DNA from: an uncultured bacterium
GTDB lineage: Bacteria > Patescibacteriota > Minisyncoccia > Phycocordibacterales > PALSA-1337
Reading direction: 5' to 3'
Length of the DNA stretch: 37,385 nucleotides
Assembly: GCA_903846945.1 (NCBI GenBank)
Contig: CAINCE010000040.1
Location: 1 to 37,385 of the forward strand
The position numbers and the translations under genes were made by a program. Of this stretch, positions 6,903-14,087 are shown piece by piece. Under the pieces are notes generated by a model. It did not search any database, had not been told where the DNA came from, and saw nothing but the letters and a program-made list of their open reading frames with translations. Position 1 is the first letter of the stretch. The number at the start of each line of letters is the position of its first letter.

Positions 6903-7376
6903 ATGTCAAAAGAAAAAAAATCATTTTTTGAGAGGTTAACTGGAACAGTACGCATGGAAGAAGAAGCGGAACCAAAGCCTACAAAGAAAGGCGGTGACAA
7001 TAACGGTACTGATGTTGCCAATTGGATGGATACCGAGACCGAGCAAGACGGCGAGTTGACCATAGATGTCTACCAGACAACGGATAGTATCGTCATAAAG
7101 TCCATGATAGCTGGTGTTCGACCCGAAGACCTCGATATCTCTATCACTCGTGATATGGTCACGATCAGAGGCAAGCGCGAGGAAGAACGCATCGCACGAG
7201 ATGATGACTATTTTGCTCGCGAACTATATTGGGGATCATTTTCTCGTTCCATCTCCCTACCAGAAGAAATCGACGTCGACGAAGCAGAAGCTATGGAAAA
7301 GCACGGTCTACTCATATTGAAATTACCCAAGTTAGACAAGAAAAGGCAGTCGAAGTTGAAGGTTAGGACGGCGTAG
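6903..7376 (+). CDS. Small heat-shock protein, Hsp20 family
   Basis: A 157-residue holdase-type chaperone. The N-terminal 45 residues are charged and low in complexity (FFERLTGTVRMEEEAEPKP). The alpha-crystallin domain runs from about 50 to 150: LTIDVYQTTDSIVIKSMIAGV, PEDLDISITRDMVTIRGKREEE, YWGSFSRSISLPEEIDVDEAEA and the final strand HGLLILKLPK. A short basic tail follows (KKRQSKLKVRTA); no clear I-X-I/V motif is present beyond LKV. It lies 10 bases after prsW and is probably co-transcribed. No CIRCE or other heat-shock operator is seen. Confidence 0.92.
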   Translation: MSKEKKSFFERLTGTVRMEEEAEPKPTKKGGDNNGTDVANWMDTETEQDGELTIDVYQTTDSIVIKSMIAGVRPEDLDISITRDMVTIRGKREEERIARDDDYFARELYWGSFSRSISLPEEIDVDEAEAMEKHGLLILKLPKLDKKRQSKLKVRTA

Positions 7377-7381
7377 ACACT

Positions 7382-7418
7382 TTCAGCACGGAGTCAGGAA
7401 AATATCCGTGCCCCTGAA
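7382..7418. terminator. Hairpin between hsp20 and gyrB
   Basis: GCACGGA (7386-7392) pairs with TCCGTGC (7405-7411), with outer TTCA/TGAA pairing, then TTGATTTT. An alternative pairing of TCAGG (7394-7398) with CCTGA (7413-7417) would make an H-type pseudoknot. It separates convergent genes. Confidence 0.5.
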
Positions 7419-7438
7419 TTGATTTTGCTTGCTCTGTG

Positions 7439-9634
7439 TTATATATCCAGTGTCGCCAATTTCGCATTTGACTGAATGAATGACTTTCTGGCAGGGACAT
7501 CATCTCCCATCAGCATATCAAAAACCTTATCAGCCTCTTGTGCATCTTCGATATTAACTTGTTTCAGAATCCTCTTAGCTGGGTCCATAGTTGTCTCCCA
7601 GAGTTCATCCGAGTTCATCTCTCCGAGACCTTTGTAACGCTGGATGGAGATCTTGTTAACTCGTCCTTTCGCCGATGTCACCTCTCCCTCTCCGTCAGCT
7701 GGCGAATCCTCGATAGATGACTCTCGCTGTGTGGATTCAGAAAGACTCCCTCCTTCGAAACCAGCATCAATCAATATTCGGTCCTTATCTTCCTCCAATG
7801 CTGCATCATCTGCTGCCTGACTCTCTATCTCCATGAGTTGTGACTCATGAAAATCCTTACCGAGAGCTTTATCCTTTGCTGCATCATCATAGAAATACAT
7901 GATCTCCTTGCCCCTCTTAACCTTGTAGAGTGGTGGCTGTGCGATGTAGACATGACCCGCATCGACGAGTGGTCGGAAATATCTGTAAAGCAATGTGAGT
8001 ATGAGTGTTCGGATATGTGCACCGTCGACATCAGCATCTGTTGCTAGGATGATCTTGTGATAACGGAGTCTAGAAATATCGAAAGTGTCACCTATAGCAG
8101 TACCGAAAGCTAGAACCAAGTTCTTGATCTGTTCAGAGCCCAACATACGATCGAGTCTGGCGCGCTCTATGTTCAATATCTTTCCGCGGAGTGGCAGGAT
8201 AGCTTGTATGCGACGATCACGCCCTTGTTTCGCTGTACCACCCGCAGAGTCTCCCTCTACGATGAATAGTTCCGACTCAGAAGGACTGTCAGATTGGCAA
8301 TCTGCGAGCTTTCCTGGCAGAGTCATGCCCTCGAGTGCCCCCTTACGAAGAACGCTGTCCTTGGCAGCCTTGGCAGCCTTCCTAGCCTTCATCGCCAATA
8401 TAACCTTGTTGATGATGGACCGTGCATCGTCTGGGTTTTCTTCTAGAAAGGCAGTAAATGCATCGCCGAATACTGTAGCCACAGCACCCTGAGCTTCCAT
8501 ACTGCCGAGTTTTGCTTTCGTCTGACCTTCGAACTGTATCTCACGCAACTTCACGGAGACAACCGCGGTCAATCCCTCGAGTGCATCATCGCCGGTAAAT
8601 GTATCTTCACCATTCTTGGATAGGTTGTTATTCTTCGCATAAGTATTGAGTGTACGAGTGAGAGCAGTCTTGAAACCAGTTATGTGTGTACCACCCTCAG
8701 CTGTATAGATGTTGTTCGCAAATGGCATCACTCTAGCCGATACATCGTCAGCGTACTGCAAGGCGACCTCTACCGACTCGACACCCTCAACTTTCTTTTC
8801 AACATAGAAAATGCTCTTGTGAGATGGTTTCAACATCTGGTTAGTAAACTTTATCAGTGATACCAAGCCACCCTCAAAGAAAAATGTATACGAAGGTGCC
8901 TCAACGCCCGTCTCTCGTAGATAAAATATCTCATCATCAGATCCAAATCCGGCGATCTGCTGGCTGGCATCGATGAGGCTGATACGGAGAGCTGGCACGA
9001 GATACGCCTGTTGACGCATATGAGCCACGATGCGGTTCCACTCAAACTTGATGCCTTCCTTGAAAATCTCTATGTCTGGCTCAAATGTAACTATCGTGCC
9101 GTGTTGTTTGGTTGAGCCGATCTTCTTTACTGCGGCTTTCCTCTTGCCTTGAGAATATTCCTGCATATAGACGCCACCTTCCTTGTGAACGACGACTTTC
9201 ATGTATATAGAGAGAGCATTCACGACTGATGCTCCAACTCCGTGCAAACCTCCAGAAACTTTGTAACCGGTATTTTCACCACCGAACTTTCCTCCTGCAT
9301 GGAGGACTGTCATGATAGTTTCCAATGCGGAAACTTTTGTCTGCTTGTGAACATCGACAGGGATACCACGACCATTGTCTGTGATGCGGACTCGGTTGCC
9401 AGGCAATAGGACTATCTCGATGTCATTGGCAAAGCCACCCATCGCTTCGTCGCGACAGTTGTCAAATATCTCAGTGATGAGGTGATGCAATCCGTCTGGT
9501 CCAGTCGTACCGATGTACATACCAGGACGCTTTCTAACTGGTTCTAGTCCTTCTAGGACGGTGATGGATGAGGCATCATAACTACCTTCGCCTGCGGATT
9601 TCTTACCTTTTGATTTTTTGGTTGAATCTGACAT
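7439..9634 (-). CDS. gyrB: DNA gyrase subunit B
   Basis: A 731-residue type IIA topoisomerase ATPase subunit. The GHKL ATPase domain shows EIFDNCRDEAMGG (ATP-site Asn), ITDNGRGIPVDVH and the lid GGLHGVGASVVNAL. The transducer follows, then TOPRIM with ELFIVEGDSAGGTAKQGRDRR and LATDADVDGAHIRTL. The C-terminal QRYKGLGEMNSDELWETTMDP is diagnostic for GyrB/ParE. The N-terminal tail (about 20 residues) is Lys/Ser-rich. An acidic insertion of about 70 residues lies between TOPRIM and the C-terminal motif, and part of it (643-648) is encoded by a copy of the dispersed palindrome. A gyrA partner is not in the window, and ParE cannot be strictly excluded. Confidence 0.93.
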   Translation of the reverse strand: MSDSTKKSKGKKSAGEGSYDASSITVLEGLEPVRKRPGMYIGTTGPDGLHHLITEIFDNCRDEAMGGFANDIEIVLLPGNRVRITDNGRGIPVDVHKQTKVSALETIMTVLHAGGKFGGENTGYKVSGGLHGVGASVVNALSIYMKVVVHKEGGVYMQEYSQGKRKAAVKKIGSTKQHGTIVTFEPDIEIFKEGIKFEWNRIVAHMRQQAYLVPALRISLIDASQQIAGFGSDDEIFYLRETGVEAPSYTFFFEGGLVSLIKFTNQMLKPSHKSIFYVEKKVEGVESVEVALQYADDVSARVMPFANNIYTAEGGTHITGFKTALTRTLNTYAKNNNLSKNGEDTFTGDDALEGLTAVVSVKLREIQFEGQTKAKLGSMEAQGAVATVFGDAFTAFLEENPDDARSIINKVILAMKARKAAKAAKDSVLRKGALEGMTLPGKLADCQSDSPSESELFIVEGDSAGGTAKQGRDRRIQAILPLRGKILNIERARLDRMLGSEQIKNLVLAFGTAIGDTFDISRLRYHKIILATDADVDGAHIRTLILTLLYRYFRPLVDAGHVYIAQPPLYKVKRGKEIMYFYDDAAKDKALGKDFHESQLMEIESQAADDAALEEDKDRILIDAGFEGGSLSESTQRESSIEDSPADGEGEVTSAKGRVNKISIQRYKGLGEMNSDELWETTMDPAKRILKQVNIEDAQEADKVFDMLMGDDVPARKSFIQSNAKLATLDI
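7691..7706. repeat. Dispersed palindrome copy inside gyrB
   Basis: TCCGTCAGCTGGCGAA differs from the perfect copy at 3478-3493 at two positions. In the gyrB frame it contributes the residues around SPADG in the acidic insertion. Confidence 0.5.
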
Positions 9635-9642
9635 TATTTTTT

Positions 9643-9785
9643 AAACTCTAAATATATCCTAATATCTATATTCTAAACACTATTTGAGAACTACATCCTG
9701 ATATCTAATCCACCAACTGCCAACTGGTGGATGGCGGAGTCGAACTAAATACTAAACAAATTCCAAGTCCTAAATCCAAAATAAT
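9643..9785. repeat. Degenerate 7-nt-period spacer sequence upstream of gyrB
   Basis: Blocks such as ATATCCT, AATATCT, ATATTCT, AAACACT and later AAATACT, AAACAAA repeat with a 7-nt register. Between the blocks lies a palindrome copy (TCCACCA to TGGTGGA, 9709-9731, followed by TGGCGGA to 9738). The rest of the 9635-9998 spacer holds promoters only; no gene is seen. Confidence 0.45.
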
Positions 9786-9838
9786 AGGCTCAAATACTCA
9801 CTGATTTTGGCCTGATACTGCTTCGAACTTATGCTATG

Positions 9839-9844
9839 AGTATA
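9839..9844 (-). promoter_or_regulatory. Possible extended -10 for gyrB
   Basis: On the minus strand TG-A-TATACT, hexamer at 9844-9839, would give a leader of about 200 nt running through the 7-nt-period spacer to the gyrB ATG. No good -35 is seen. Confidence 0.3.
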
Positions 9845-9925
9845 TCATATTTAGGTATGAAAAAGAAGTGGATATTTGGCGGATTTTGAGGCATGTTTTA
9901 GACCTTATTTGCCATTATAGAGTCA

Positions 9926-9953
9926 TTGACAACTACTCATTTTCATGTAGTAT
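9926..9953 (+). promoter_or_regulatory. Promoter of the 9999-10487 gene
   Basis: TTGACA at 9926-9931, a 16-bp spacer and TAGTAT at 9948-9953. This gives a leader of roughly 38 nt before the ATG at 9999, with no Shine-Dalgarno visible in it. Confidence 0.5.
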
Positions 9954-9998
9954 AGCAGTAAACAGTTCTATAGTTCCATAAAAAATAAATCTAGAATT

Positions 9999-10487
9999 AT
10001 GAAGAAGGACAAAATAGTCTCATTTCCCTGCAAAGAGAAGGGTTGTAGAGGTATCATCGACCCTAGACGCGTGTCCAGGATACCAATCCGCACAGGGTGT
10101 CAGAGTCATTCGATCGTGCTGGTGTGCCCGACCTGCGGTCGTCTGCATTGGCCGGACAGCGGTCATGCCGTTGAAAGTCTAGGCTACGAAAAAGTATTCC
10201 TCGTACATGGAGCACTGGAAAACAGGCCTCTGAACTCTGTCGAGAAAATAGTATTGATTCGGAATATTCAACATGAATGCATTACTCTTTTGAACACTGG
10301 TGAAAAAGGCGGCATCATAATTGATTTTCTAAAGACTGAACTCGACTTCTTAGGGACACTCGGTCATGCGCCTGATTGTCCCGCGAAAAGAAATGACGGT
10401 TCATGTCTCTGTGGACATTCAGAGGTTTGTAAATGGCTTCTCGAACACGGCGACGAGGAAGAAGATGTCGTGACCGTAGTCGCCTAA
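9999..10487 (+). CDS. Hypothetical protein with zinc-ribbon-like cysteines
   Basis: I do not recognise this 162-residue protein. It has cysteine pairs typical of small zinc-binding folds: CKEKGC (residues 11-16) and CPTCGRLHW (about 43-51) could together form one zinc ribbon, and CPAKRNDGSCLCGHSEVC near the C terminus could form a second. The middle is helical (SVEKIVLIRNIQHECITLLN). The acidic ending is DEEEDVV. It is a single-gene unit with its own TTGACA promoter and a strong terminator. Base composition looks richer in G and C than neighbouring spacers and genes, so it may be a recent arrival. Function unknown. Confidence 0.6.
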   Translation: MKKDKIVSFPCKEKGCRGIIDPRRVSRIPIRTGCQSHSIVLVCPTCGRLHWPDSGHAVESLGYEKVFLVHGALENRPLNSVEKIVLIRNIQHECITLLNTGEKGGIIIDFLKTELDFLGTLGHAPDCPAKRNDGSCLCGHSEVCKWLLEHGDEEEDVVTVVA

Positions 10488-10518
10488 CCTGATCTAGCCC
10501 GAAAGTGATACTCCTAAC

Positions 10519-10545
10519 ACACCGTCAAACTTGGCGGTGTTTTTT
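10519..10545 (+). terminator. Intrinsic terminator
   Basis: ACACCG (10519-10524) pairs with CGGTGT (10535-10540), with further TCAA/TTGG pairing inside, followed by a run of T to 10545. Confidence 0.85.
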
Positions 10546-10611
10546 GCATTGACCGTGAAAGGTGGATTACTTTCCAGTTTCTCACCTGGATTTGATATTG
10601 GATTGAATTGT

Positions 10612-10735
10612 TCAGGATTTTTCATTTGGATAATATTCGCTTAGCACGATCCAACCTTGACCAATTTTACCAGGATTATTCAGCCACCAATCTCTCAACG
10701 AAAAACAGCCATTCCCTTCAATAACTTCCCAATAT
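10612..10735 (-). pseudogene. Possible short coding remnant downstream of the ParA gene
   Basis: On the minus strand an open stretch of about 41 codons, in a different frame from the ParA gene and ending at TGA 10612-10614, reads EVIEGNGCFSLRDWW then LNNPGKIGQGWIVLSEYYP. It has no start codon and overlaps the end of the ParA gene. The residue pattern looks protein-like, but this is a subjective call. Confidence 0.15.
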
Positions 10736-11734
10736 CTTCAGTATATTTAGCGACAAACTCTCAAACTCCTCTTTGGACTTGTCGATATTTTCTTTGGTAC
10801 CAACATGATGATCCGCTATCTCTCCTGGATTTAGGTTGAATATAGCTGTACCCAATTCCTGACACTTCGCTGGAATCCTGCCATAATCTTGCACTATCTG
10901 TAATGGATTCTTCCAACTACTTTCAACTAACCCATTCCTGCAATGCTTTTCGGACAAATATTCCCTTACTTTGCTAGGGATCTTCTCCATCCAGGCTCTA
11001 TGATCAGCTATCGGTTGCTCACCGTACACATTATATGAATTTACGATATATCCGATAAACAAAGGGTCACCCTGGAGCACGAACTTGGTTTCAGTGTTTC
11101 CTGCTAATGCCTTGGCACTATTCCTCCAACCCGACTTCCATCTCTCATAGATGATGCCTAGATTTTCTATACCTTGGACACTGAATGCGTCAGGCATCAC
11201 TGGTACAACGAAGTAATCAGAACCCAACAATATCATCTGATTCAAGAGTCCCAAACTAGGTGAGGTGTCTATGACAAATATATCGATCTGCTCACTCAAT
11301 CCTTTTTCTCTCAAAAATCGATCTATTGCGCTAGTATTAAAGTAACCTATCTTCTGACCAGATGCCGCCTGACCATACGCTGTAATAAGTAAACTCTCAT
11401 ATACAGATAGATTGATGTCTCCCTTGAGTAGTGACAGATTCTCATTTCCAGAGACCGGCAAAAACTGAACACCCAGATCTATGTCCGCCCCACCCTCAAC
11501 AACGCCTTTCAGAACATTCGCTATAGTCTTCTCGCCCGCAGAAAAAAGATGCTTCAAATAATAATCCTCCCCCATCGCTAGGCGGCTCAGGTTACATTGT
11601 GGGTCGAGATCAACCAATACCGTTTTGTATCCTTTTTCTGCGAACTTCACTGCGCAATTAAAAGCAAGCGTGGTCTTACCAACACCGCCTTTATTATTCG
11701 CAAATATAATCTTCTTTGTTCTAGTGAATTTCAT
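10718..11734 (-). CDS. ParA/Soj/MinD-type ATPase (orphan)
   Basis: About 338 residues. The deviant Walker A NNKGGVGKTTLAFN lies at the N terminus, followed by the switch-like VLVDLDPQCNLS and the Walker B-type VIDTSPSLGLLNQMIL. ParA-family ATPases dimerise on DNA or membranes to position chromosomes, plasmids or protein complexes. No parB or parS-like repeat is found nearby, so the cargo is unknown. The start at 11734 is preferred over an ATG two codons upstream, because TG-A-TATTAT (11746-11741, minus strand) abuts the upstream ATG and ends 6 nt before this one. It is separated from pheT by 92 bases and probably has its own transcript. Confidence 0.88.
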   Translation of the reverse strand: MKFTRTKKIIFANNKGGVGKTTLAFNCAVKFAEKGYKTVLVDLDPQCNLSRLAMGEDYYLKHLFSAGEKTIANVLKGVVEGGADIDLGVQFLPVSGNENLSLLKGDINLSVYESLLITAYGQAASGQKIGYFNTSAIDRFLREKGLSEQIDIFVIDTSPSLGLLNQMILLGSDYFVVPVMPDAFSVQGIENLGIIYERWKSGWRNSAKALAGNTETKFVLQGDPLFIGYIVNSYNVYGEQPIADHRAWMEKIPSKVREYLSEKHCRNGLVESSWKNPLQIVQDYGRIPAKCQELGTAIFNLNPGEIADHHVGTKENIDKSKEEFESLSLNILKILGSY

Positions 11735-11740
11735 AACCAT

Positions 11741-11746
11741 ATAATA
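11741..11746 (-). promoter_or_regulatory. -10 box of the ParA gene (leaderless)
   Basis: TG-A-TATTAT on the minus strand, 6 nt before the ATG at 11734. No Shine-Dalgarno is present. Confidence 0.4.
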
Positions 11747-11826
11747 TCAAATAATCGAGCGAAATAATACAGACTGAATAACCACACCCAGTTTTGCACC
11801 CTGTTGGTAATTTGGTGCCACATTCT

Positions 11827-14052
11827 CTACCTCACCTCCCAACCATTCCCCTTCAATGCTTCGTAAATCGCTGTCATTATATTATTTGCTTCATCGTCGG
11901 TGAGCGTCCTCTCCATAGACTGGAATACCATGCGGTACGCGTACGAAACTCTTCCATCCTTCTTAAATGTGTCAAAGAGTGTGTGGCGTGCGAGTAATCG
12001 AATTGCACCAGCGCTCGAATCCAGATCGCTCGGAGAAACATTGCCCACCGCCAGAACTTTCACTGCGGCAATACCATCCTCAATAGTCTTCCAAACCTCC
12101 CCTGCCGTCACGGACTCCGGTACGAATACAGCGACATCACGCACGATGAATGGGTATGACGATATCTTCTGGTAAATATTCGTCGAAGCTGGTCCGAAAC
12201 CAAGGTCATCGTAAGAGGCATCCGCAGGAAGTTTGTAGGATTTCAGCAATTCATTCAGATCGATCTCGATTATTGCAATTGGTCCTTTTTCAATGATTTG
12301 ACTTTGTCCATTTAATTGTTTAATGGTCTTATTGTCTGATTGGTTAATAGTTTCTTTGTCATCCGCTCCGCCGGCCGGTGAATGGCGGATGTCAATACTC
12401 AATTGGTCAATATTCGACTGATCACTTCTCGTTCCAAGCTCTTTGCCAAGAATTTCGATCGCGCTGTCAATCAACTTCTTCCCATTTACACCCTTAACTT
12501 TCCTAACCTGTGCCGCTCCAATGGAAAGCCTGACCGACTCCCCCGCATTACTGAATACATGACCTATCTCAAATACTTTGACAGAGTCTAGTCCGAGTAG
12601 ATCTGCATTCAATATATTTTTCTCCACGCAAGTCATCATGCCGTCGACAAGGGTAGACCTTGCAAAGGCTTTGTCCCTTGCTAGCGGTTTTGCCGTCTCA
12701 ATCTCCCCCTTTGCAACGAGTGAATACAGACTAACCTCGGAATAACCCTGCCCTGTAAGGATATTTTTGATCTTTTCTGCTATATAATAGATCGACAACA
12801 CTCTGATCGTTCCTTCCGGCTTTGGTGGCAATATGCCGACGATATGTTCATAACCGTATATGCGTCCAACTTCTTCTACGATGTCGTCAGGTATTGTTAG
12901 GTCGAGACGATTGAATGGAATGGTGAGTTTCCACATTGATTTATTGTCGACTTTAAGGACTTTACTGACTTGATGGACTTGATGGACTTTACTGACTTTC
13001 GACTCGGCGCTTTCGACCACTATGCCCATACCTTCCAATATCTTCTTTGCCGTCTCAATCGGCACCTCAACTCCGAGTCTCTCATTGATATAATTCGGAT
13101 CCATCTCGATAGTTGTCCGCACAGCCTTGGTCGGATACACATCTACGATGGGACCAAACTTCGCATCAGGGATAGCTTCGAGTATGGTTTCTGACAATTC
13201 ATTCATACCTCCGAGTGCGAGCTCTGGAGTTATCTCATTTTCATATCTCTTTGAAGACTCACTACGTAAATCGTATTTCGTAGAAGTTCTGCGAACAATA
13301 GTTGGATCAAAATTGGCTGACTCAAGTATGAGTCTCTTTGTTTCGCCCGTGATCGCTGCCCTCTTACCACCCTTCACTCCCGCTATAGCGAGCGGGCCTA
13401 TGTCATCAGCGATGACATGGTCAGAATCGCTGAGTTCGATTTCCCTAGCAAGTCCTTCAGATGATTCGAGCAGGGCGATTTTCTCACCTTTCTTCGCAGC
13501 TCGAACGACGATACTACCCTGCACTTTATCTGCATCAAAAGCATGGAGAGGTTGACCGATGTCGAACATAACATAGTTTGTCGCATCGACTATTGAACTG
13601 ATCGTTCGTTGACCTATAGCGTGTAGAGCGGTGCTAACAATTATCGGAGTTTCACCTTTCGAATGTATTTCCACATATCTGCCAACATATCTCCTACAGA
13701 ATCCCTCTGCCCCAATAGTGATCGACGGCTTTTCGATCAAGTCGCCAGAAATTTCAACATTCTTCATCTCCATTCGCGGAGTTTCCGTCATCGAAAATAC
13801 TTCACCTGCAATACCTTTATGACACAATGCATAATGTGCGCGGTCAGGGAGAACTTTCAGATCATAGACGGTATCGACGACCTCGTGCGGTTTTCCATCA
13901 GCAGACTTTCCATTGATCACCGATCCGTCTATACCAATCCTTTCCATACCCTCAACTTCAAATGCATGAAAAGTGAACAACTCATCCAACTTTTCTGGAC
14001 TCGGAAGTGGCTTTGCGAAATATTGTTGTAACCAGTTATGAGATATTTTCAT
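11827..14052 (-). CDS. pheT: Phenylalanyl-tRNA synthetase beta subunit lacking the OB-fold domain
   Basis: A 741-residue beta subunit of the (alpha-beta)2 enzyme. It starts MKISHNWLQQYF as in the family, but goes within about 60 residues to VYDLKVLPDRAHYALCHKGIAGEVFS, which in full-length PheT lies after the roughly 110-residue EMAPII-like tRNA-binding OB domain. That domain is therefore absent. B3/B4 editing and B5 domains follow (YVMFDIGQPLHAFDADKV, PDDIVEEVGRIYGYEHI), then the synthetase-like core and a C-terminal FDX-ACB anticodon-binding domain (SSYPFIVRDVAVFVPE to the end). Low-complexity insertions at about 351-369, 555-562 and 568-581 are encoded by short repeats. It lies 36 bases after pheS. 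Confidence 0.95.
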   Translation of the reverse strand: MKISHNWLQQYFAKPLPSPEKLDELFTFHAFEVEGMERIGIDGSVINGKSADGKPHEVVDTVYDLKVLPDRAHYALCHKGIAGEVFSMTETPRMEMKNVEISGDLIEKPSITIGAEGFCRRYVGRYVEIHSKGETPIIVSTALHAIGQRTISSIVDATNYVMFDIGQPLHAFDADKVQGSIVVRAAKKGEKIALLESSEGLAREIELSDSDHVIADDIGPLAIAGVKGGKRAAITGETKRLILESANFDPTIVRRTSTKYDLRSESSKRYENEITPELALGGMNELSETILEAIPDAKFGPIVDVYPTKAVRTTIEMDPNYINERLGVEVPIETAKKILEGMGIVVESAESKVSKVHQVHQVSKVLKVDNKSMWKLTIPFNRLDLTIPDDIVEEVGRIYGYEHIVGILPPKPEGTIRVLSIYYIAEKIKNILTGQGYSEVSLYSLVAKGEIETAKPLARDKAFARSTLVDGMMTCVEKNILNADLLGLDSVKVFEIGHVFSNAGESVRLSIGAAQVRKVKGVNGKKLIDSAIEILGKELGTRSDQSNIDQLSIDIRHSPAGGADDKETINQSDNKTIKQLNGQSQIIEKGPIAIIEIDLNELLKSYKLPADASYDDLGFGPASTNIYQKISSYPFIVRDVAVFVPESVTAGEVWKTIEDGIAAVKVLAVGNVSPSDLDSSAGAIRLLARHTLFDTFKKDGRVSYAYRMVFQSMERTLTDDEANNIMTAIYEALKGNGWEVR
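12311..12350. repeat. 8-nt-period array inside pheT
   Basis: Five degenerate 8-mers (TTTAATTG, TTTAATGG, TCTTATTG, TCTGATTG, GTTAATAG), read in pheT as an Asn/Gln/Lys-rich insertion (NQSDNKTIKQLNG). Confidence 0.55.
12367..12389. repeat. Dispersed palindrome copy inside pheT
   Basis: TCCGCC, CCGG-rich centre and TGGCGGA arms. It shares the GGTG-purine-ATGGCGGA half with the copy at 9709-9738. In pheT it encodes the residues around RHSPAGGAD. Confidence 0.55.
12949..13002. repeat. Six 9-bp units inside the pheT reading frame
   Basis: GACTTTAAG, GACTTTACT, GACTTGATG, GACTTGATG, GACTTTACT, GACTTTCGA. Because the unit is three codons, pheT gains an 18-residue K-V-X/Q-V-X repeat. The same family occurs at 25366-25471, 26272-26330 and 28543-28596. 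Confidence 0.85.
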
Positions 14053-14087
14053 TTGAAATTATTTTTAGTATTCCACCTTGCTACAAG

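Noticed and set aside
7386-7417. H-type pseudoknot after hsp20
   Set aside because: The second stem competes with simple outer pairing of the terminator hairpin and has no other support.
12646-12662. CAAGGGTAGACCTTG shared by pheT and the spacer at 32619-32633
   Set aside because: In pheT it encodes the conserved RSTLVDG motif; a 15-base match with a spacer hairpin may be chance and I have no third copy.
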